Part shown: positions 59,587 through 64,000 of the stretch, piece after piece | Layout: every line of letters begins with the position of its first letter | Numbering within the stretch: the first letter of the stretch is position 1 | Position numbers and translations under genes: made by a program | Source: Streptomyces sp. STR69 | GTDB lineage: Bacteria > Actinomycetota > Actinomycetes > Streptomycetales > Streptomycetaceae | DNA: 64,000 nucleotides | NCBI RefSeq assembly: GCF_024519455.1 | Contig: NZ_JALJRY010000005.1 | Span: forward strand, 357,406 to 421,405 | Direction: 5' to 3' | The notes under the pieces: model-generated | Databases searched by the model: none | What the model was told of the DNA's origin: nothing | The model's input: only the letters and a program-made list of their open reading frames with translations

Positions 59587-60293
59587 TGCGTCTCACTGGC
59601 CCTGGGCCGTCTCTGGGCCGTCAGACCGAATCCCCGACGCGCTATAGCTACCCTCGGCGCTCATCCTCAGCGTTGGCTCGGTGTATCGGAGGACTGGCTA
59701 GCGTTGCTCGATGGCGGCAGGACACTCAACTTTCCCCACATCGATCAAGCCCCGGCTGCGCTCCGCTCCGCCGGGTGCGCTCCACAGCTCCGCTCCGCGC
59801 GCCGCTCCTGCCTTCGGCCCACTCCGCGCACGCCCACATGCGGACAGGGCCGGTAGCCATGAGTCTGTCGGCGACGGGTGAATCTTGACTGAGTCGAATC
59901 GGGCTCAGTCAAGATTTCCGTAAAGCCGATCAGTGAGCTGCACGGGGCGTGGCTCTGTGTTGCCGTCGGTCTGCGGTCGCGAGGAGGACGCGCTTGCCGG
60001 GTAACGGGAGTCTGACCTCATCCCCAGCCAACGGAGTGTCCCGCAGACGCATTCGGCGCTCCTGCCAGACTGCTTTCAGCTCTGACCGTTTCCGGTCCGG
60101 CACACCCGTCAGCTGACCGTTGCGTTCCGGTCCTGCGGCAAACAGCCCCTCAAGTTACCGAATGGCATTGGTCCCGATTCTCGATGCGGTGAAACCCTGC
60201 CGAATATGTCTGATCCGGCGCTATCTTCGTACCCCTGATTGGTCGTCACCTAGGTCCAGTGCCCCGGTGGCGAGTGTGAACGGGGGAACAGTG
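59587..60293. other. Gene-poor spacer before the right-edge operon
   Basis: About 700 bases without a credible gene. Contents: a CTGGGCCGTC direct repeat near 59602-59621, a stretch with repeated GCTCCGCTCCG (59770-59810), the 13-bp inverted repeat at 59881-59916, and AT-richer sequence toward the operon. A TATCTT at 60222-60227 is a possible -10 for it. The composition differs from the flanking core genes and suggests an insertion boundary. Confidence 0.5.
59881..59916. repeat. 13-bp perfect inverted repeat in the spacer
   Basis: AATCTTGACTGAG (59881-59893) and CTCAGTCAAGATT (59904-59916) are exact inverted copies, 10 nt apart. The repeat is AT-richer than its surroundings. It may be an intrinsic terminator (followed by TTCCG), a large operator, or a mobile-element end. 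Confidence 0.55.
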
Positions 60294-61733
60294 GTGGCTT
60301 CACTCAAGCATCTTGTCGTCGTGGTGCCCGGAATAGGTGGGAGTGTCCTGCAGACGGCGGAGGGGGCCGCTCGCTGGGACGAGCACCGACGGCGGTTCGT
60401 CTCCGCGGCCACCCGGCCGCACCGGTTGGGCCTGGATACGCATCCGGACCTGGTCCCGGTCGGTCTGATGCCGGACATCACCCTGGTCGGCCCCTTCGTC
60501 GTCCCCGGCTATGACGGCCTGGTACGCAAGATCCGCAACCGCTTCGATGACGTGCGGGTGGATGTCTCCCTGCCTGGGCGCGAGCCGGACAATCGTGCTG
60601 ACCTGATCCTTTTCCCGTACGACTTCCGGCACAGCATCCGGCACGCGGCCGAGCACCTCGCCTCCGATCTTGCTGCCCGTCTGGGCGGAGAGCACTCCGG
60701 AGCACGCCGACGGCGCGTGATCGTGGTCGCGCATTCCATGGGTGGCCTGGTTGCCCGCTACTGGCTGGGCCCTTTGGGCGGCGCGGCCGACTGCGCGGCG
60801 CTGATCACCCTCGGCACCCCGCACCGCGGCGCCCCCAAAGCCCTGGATGTTCTGGTGAACGGACTGGCGGTGGGTCCGAAGCGGCTGGGAGGGCTGACGG
60901 ATGTGCTGCGGCAGTGGCCGTCGGCGTACGAGCTTCTGCCGCGCTATCCGGCGGTGGGACAGCCCGGGGCCACGGCGGCACTGGCCCCGCACGAGCTGGC
61001 TGAAGAGGCCACGGCAGCCGTCGTGCCGGGGTTCGCGGCGAAGGCGAAGGCGGCCAGGAGCGTCCACGAGGACATCGAGGCAGACTGGAATGGCCTCTAC
61101 GGCGGTCCGGACTGCCCCGAGGTGACGGCGGTGTTCGGGCGGGGGCACGGCACACTCCAGCGGGCCTTGCTGTCGCCGACCGGGATCTCGGTGACGAAGG
61201 ACGCGGCGTCCTGGCTGCCCAACACCGACTGGCACGGTGACGGCACCGTCCCGGCAATCTCGGCCATCCCCATCGAACAGGAGGACAAGCGTGCCCGCAG
61301 GTCGGTTGTGGAACGCCACATGGCCCTGGCATCCACGTCCGTGGCGGTGGACATCCTGGCCGAGTACGAGGGGCAGCCGCTCACGGCCGTACGCGGTGAT
61401 CAGCCGGATCGGCCCTGGCTCGGGCTCGACCTGGACGAAACGGTCCCGGTCGGCCAAGCGATCCGCGTCGGCGTGACCCTCAACGGCGCACCGGTAGAGG
61501 AACGCACGCGGGTGCAGGTCCGTGCCCGCGCCCGCGGGGGCAGCCCAGGCGGCGCCGGGTGGCAGCTGTGCACGAGGGGCGTGGACGGCAGTTGGCAGAC
61601 TGACCTGCCGCCGCTGCCTGCGGGGACGTACGTGGTGGAGGCGGCCGCCACCCACGTCCCGGCCGTGAACCGCTTGAATGCCGGGGACGTTCTGGGCGTC
61701 GTCAGCACCGAAGACATGGACATGACCCCATGA
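60294..61733 (+). CDS. Lipase/esterase-like alpha/beta hydrolase
   Basis: About 479 residues, LCAT/lipase-like. The first strand is VVVVPGIGG (8-16), an oxyanion-hole pattern. Catalytic residues fit: Ser148 in VAHSMGGLVARYW, Asp316 in WHGDGTVPA and His342 in ERHMAL. No signal peptide, so cytoplasmic. The C-terminal about 100 residues look like an added beta domain. It is first in an operon with the transglutaminase-like/STAND protein (ATGA overlap at 61730). Cytoplasmic lipases beside STAND NTPases are candidate membrane-degrading effectors. GTG at 60294 follows GGGGGA at 6 nt. More A/T-ending codons than neighbouring core genes. Confidence 0.82.
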   Translation: MASLKHLVVVVPGIGGSVLQTAEGAARWDEHRRRFVSAATRPHRLGLDTHPDLVPVGLMPDITLVGPFVVPGYDGLVRKIRNRFDDVRVDVSLPGREPDNRADLILFPYDFRHSIRHAAEHLASDLAARLGGEHSGARRRRVIVVAHSMGGLVARYWLGPLGGAADCAALITLGTPHRGAPKALDVLVNGLAVGPKRLGGLTDVLRQWPSAYELLPRYPAVGQPGATAALAPHELAEEATAAVVPGFAAKAKAARSVHEDIEADWNGLYGGPDCPEVTAVFGRGHGTLQRALLSPTGISVTKDAASWLPNTDWHGDGTVPAISAIPIEQEDKRARRSVVERHMALASTSVAVDILAEYEGQPLTAVRGDQPDRPWLGLDLDETVPVGQAIRVGVTLNGAPVEERTRVQVRARARGGSPGGAGWQLCTRGVDGSWQTDLPPLPAGTYVVEAAATHVPAVNRLNAGDVLGVVSTEDMDMTP

Positions 61734-64000
61734 GTACGGCATGGCGACGCTGGCCGAGCAACGATCCGAAGGCCCTGCTCGACTACGTTCAGCGCAACCG
61801 CAACGGCAAGAACACACCGGGAACACCGGCTCAGCTTCTCGGCACGGACATGCCAGCTCCTGGTGACGGCCCTGTCATCGACCGTGCCCGCGCCCTGTAC
61901 GACGCCTTCGCAACTCGCAGGATCGTCTACGCCGACGAGCCGACCACCAGCGACCCCGGCCGGCAGACCATTCGCCCGCCGTACGAAGTGCTGGCCTCGC
62001 CCCGGCACGGGACCTGCCTCGACCTCGCCATCGCCTTCGCCGGGGCCTGTCTGGATGCCGGACTCCATCCGCTTGTTCTCGTCACGGCGGGAACCCAGAG
62101 CGGCCCCGCCCATGCCTTGGTCGCCGTGTGGCTGGGCGGTACCTGGTCGAACCACGCTCACCGGGACTACCGCGCCGACGAACCGGGCCCCGACTGGCAG
62201 ACACTGCCCCCTGACTTCCCCGACCACCTCGCAGACGCCGAGGACGCCCCCGGATCCTTCCTCGCCATCGACGTCACCGGCGTCGCCTCCCGGCCCGACG
62301 CCGCAGACCCGCGGCGACGGCAACAGCAGTCCTGGGCCCAGTCCGTCGCATACGGTGCCTCACTTCTACGGCAGGCCGCCGACGAAAACCGCCTGAGCAT
62401 CGCACTCGACGTGGGCCTGGGCCACGAGCAGGGCGAACCCCTGCCCCTGCCCGACCAACCCCGCACTCGGGTCCTCACACCGCCGTACCAGCCCATCCCC
62501 GAGGACAGGGACGACACTGGGCCGCTGAAACTCCTGTGGGCCCGCCACGACGCCATTCGCTTTCATCCCCGCGACGAACTCGACTTCCTCCAGGACTGGT
62601 TCCGGGCTCCCGACCCCCAAGGACCCCGCACCCGTATCGCCCTGCTCCACGGCGTCGGTGGAGCAGGAAAGACACGCCTGGCCGCCGAACTCGCCCACCG
62701 CCTGGCCGGGACCGGTTGGTTCACCGGCTTCCTCGCACGCGACCCCGACCTTCAGGACTGTGCGTGGCTCAGCCGCGTCGCCTCCCCGCTCATGGTGGTC
62801 GTCGACTACGCCGAAGACCACAAGTCGGCCGACGTGATCAACACGCTCCGCACGCTGCAGGATCGCGAGGCACCCACCTGTCTCCTGTTGACTGCCCGCT
62901 CCATCGGCGGCTGGTGGGACGAGGAGATTGCCAAGGCACTTGAGGACGATGCCCACCGGCTACTGGTGCAGCAACTGCCGCTGGCTGCCCGTCATCCCCG
63001 CCAGACCGGCGTCTACCGCGCGGCCCTGCGGTCCTTCGGAGCACCGGAGACCACGGTCATGGGCAGCATGCCGCCACCCGACCCGAACTCCGGACGCTGG
63101 ACCACTTTGGACCTGGTCATGCTGGCCTGGCTCGCCGCCCGACCCTCCGACGACAACACCGAGACACCCACTTCCGAAGAGCCCCTGTACGAGAAGATCC
63201 TCAAGCACGAACTCGACTACTGGGTTCGTACATACAAGTCCCAGATCGGGAAACCCTCCAAGCGGACAAGGGAGATGCTGCGAGAGGCGGGAGCCTGCGT
63301 CAGTCTGCTCGCCCCGCGAGAGGACCGGCTCGATCACGCACTCACGACCATCGCCGAACTCCGCTGCGACACCAAGAGGCGTGACGAAGTAACGGCCCTC
63401 CTGGAGGAGTTGCTGCCCACAACGCCCGAGGACGGCACCGTCGCGGTGCGCCCCGACCCACTGGGCACCCACCTGGTGTCAGCCGTCTTCCGTACGAACC
63501 GCGAACTGTTCGGCGCATGCCTCAAGACCGCCGACAAGGACGAGCGACTGAATGCCTGCGTGAGCGTGTCACGCCTCGCCGCAGTGAGCAGCGGAGCGGA
63601 CGCCGGCTCGTTGGCGCAGACGGCCTTGGAAGCGGTCTCCGAGCTGTGGCAGCCAGCGCTCTCGCTGGCCGCCGCGCAGGGAGGCCCGTTCGTCAAAGCC
63701 CTCGAATCCCTTGCCGCTGCGGAGACGACACCACTGCCGCTGGCGGAACTGGCCGCCACACTGCCGATCGGACACAGCAACCTGCGGGGCCTGGCGCTGA
63801 TCGCCACCGAACGTTCCCGGCCCGATGACTTGGCAGATTCGTCCGAGGAGGTTCTGGCCGCCCGTGCCAGTTGGCTCAACAGCCTCTCCGTTCGGCAGGG
63901 CGAGACCGGTGACCGGCAGGGCGCACTCACCTCCATCACCGAAGCCGTCGCCATCCGCCGCACCCTCGCCACCGGACCCAACGGCCCCGCCTTCCTCCCC
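61730..64000 (+). CDS. Transglutaminase-like / STAND NTPase / TPR protein (3' end outside window)
   Basis: At least 757 residues, no stop before the right edge. N-terminal region (about 1-250): a papain/transglutaminase-like domain with GTCLDLAIAFAGACL (Cys96), PAHALVAVWL (His128) and a following aromatic/acidic segment. Then a STAND-type P-loop: GVGGAGKT (308-315), Walker B MVVVDYAED (Asp359) and CLLLTARSIGGWW, like the sensor arm of NACHT/NB-ARC proteins. A helical middle precedes a TPR starting about residue 710 (GDRQGALTSITEAVAIRR). The design is effector, switch and sensor. Coupled to the lipase by ATGA. This is a candidate conflict/defence protein. Confidence 0.8.
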   Translation, partial: MSTAWRRWPSNDPKALLDYVQRNRNGKNTPGTPAQLLGTDMPAPGDGPVIDRARALYDAFATRRIVYADEPTTSDPGRQTIRPPYEVLASPRHGTCLDLAIAFAGACLDAGLHPLVLVTAGTQSGPAHALVAVWLGGTWSNHAHRDYRADEPGPDWQTLPPDFPDHLADAEDAPGSFLAIDVTGVASRPDAADPRRRQQQSWAQSVAYGASLLRQAADENRLSIALDVGLGHEQGEPLPLPDQPRTRVLTPPYQPIPEDRDDTGPLKLLWARHDAIRFHPRDELDFLQDWFRAPDPQGPRTRIALLHGVGGAGKTRLAAELAHRLAGTGWFTGFLARDPDLQDCAWLSRVASPLMVVVDYAEDHKSADVINTLRTLQDREAPTCLLLTARSIGGWWDEEIAKALEDDAHRLLVQQLPLAARHPRQTGVYRAALRSFGAPETTVMGSMPPPDPNSGRWTTLDLVMLAWLAARPSDDNTETPTSEEPLYEKILKHELDYWVRTYKSQIGKPSKRTREMLREAGACVSLLAPREDRLDHALTTIAELRCDTKRRDEVTALLEELLPTTPEDGTVAVRPDPLGTHLVSAVFRTNRELFGACLKTADKDERLNACVSVSRLAAVSSGADAGSLAQTALEAVSELWQPALSLAAAQGGPFVKALESLAAAETTPLPLAELAATLPIGHSNLRGLALIATERSRPDDLADSSEEVLAARASWLNSLSVRQGETGDRQGALTSITEAVAIRRTLATGPNGPAFLP

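Noticed and set aside
59587..60293. tRNA or rRNA gene in the spacer before the right-edge operon
   Set aside because: No cloverleaf or conserved T-loop sequence could be built; only repeats and one inverted repeat are present.

Overview
The window is chromosomal DNA of a Streptomyces (or a very close actinomycete). The evidence is the very high GC with codon third positions almost always G or C, a complete conservon (sensor kinase, roadblock, DUF742 and GTPase genes), an AfsR/SARP-like regulator, an XRE/DUF397 regulator pair, a DmdR/IdeR-type iron box regime, an F420-dependent oxidoreductase with an F420:NADPH reductase, and many GTG starts. No rRNA, tRNA, CRISPR array, transposase, integrase or biosynthetic gene cluster was found. 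From memory, the order of panB, map, heme oxygenase, efe genes, nadE and a glutamine synthetase resembles the S. coelicolor core region around glnA4 and panB, so most of the window looks like core chromosome with a few accessory insertions.

Layout. 1-7.6 kb: the end of an F420/LLM oxidoreductase, an XRE-TPR regulator with a clear palindrome upstream, then the four-gene overlapping conservon cvnABCD. 7.7-15.8 kb: a DUF4232 lipoprotein, a 6PGDH-like oxidoreductase, a secreted DUF3616-like protein, MazG-like, DoxX, NTF2-like, an aldo/keto reductase behind a MerR-type promoter, and a MacB-like ABC pair. 16-23.8 kb: a D,D-carboxypeptidase, SDR, Gfo/Idh/MocA oxidoreductase, Bcr/CflA exporter, class C beta-lactamase-like protein, Rsm22-like protein and a degenerate prim-pol-like protein. 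23.8-28.5 kb: the iron operon efeO-efeB-efeU plus a lipoprotein, with an iron box, followed by a 3' remnant of a heme ABC ATPase. 28.5-33.7 kb: a small mixed accessory stretch holding a PhzF-like protein, DUF397/XRE, a frameshifted RsbW-like ATP-binding protein, and a two-gene AAA ATPase/TOPRIM module. 33.7-47 kb: heme oxygenase with an iron box, map, MFS, SIS-like, sialidase, npdG, site-2 protease, the SARP-like regulator, a DrrAB-like ABC exporter and panB. 47-59.5 kb: a DHA2 exporter with its TetR repressor, a membrane EEP phosphatase, another MFS, nadE, an S53 peptidase, DUF305/DUF3105 and a glnA4-like glutamine synthetase. 59.5-64 kb: a gene-poor 0.7 kb spacer with an unusual inverted repeat, then a two-gene operon that runs off the right edge.

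The most interesting system is that right-edge operon. A lipase/esterase-like alpha/beta hydrolase (60294-61733) is translationally coupled through ATGA to a large protein (61730 to beyond 64000). This second protein has an N-terminal transglutaminase-like Cys/His domain, a STAND-type P-loop NTPase and the start of a C-terminal TPR array. The architecture (effector domain, NTPase switch, repeat sensor, separate hydrolase partner) is that of an NTP-dependent conflict or defence system. It sits next to core metabolism, behind a spacer that looks like an insertion point. A second candidate defence module is the AAA ATPase plus DUF4276/TOPRIM-like pair at 32012-33704.

How the genes work together. 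Iron handling is the main theme: the efe operon and heme oxygenase both carry iron boxes while heme import has been reduced to a fragment. Redox and resistance genes (aldo/keto reductase, exporters with local operators) are scattered. Several convergent gene pairs are separated by strong hairpins, described individually below.
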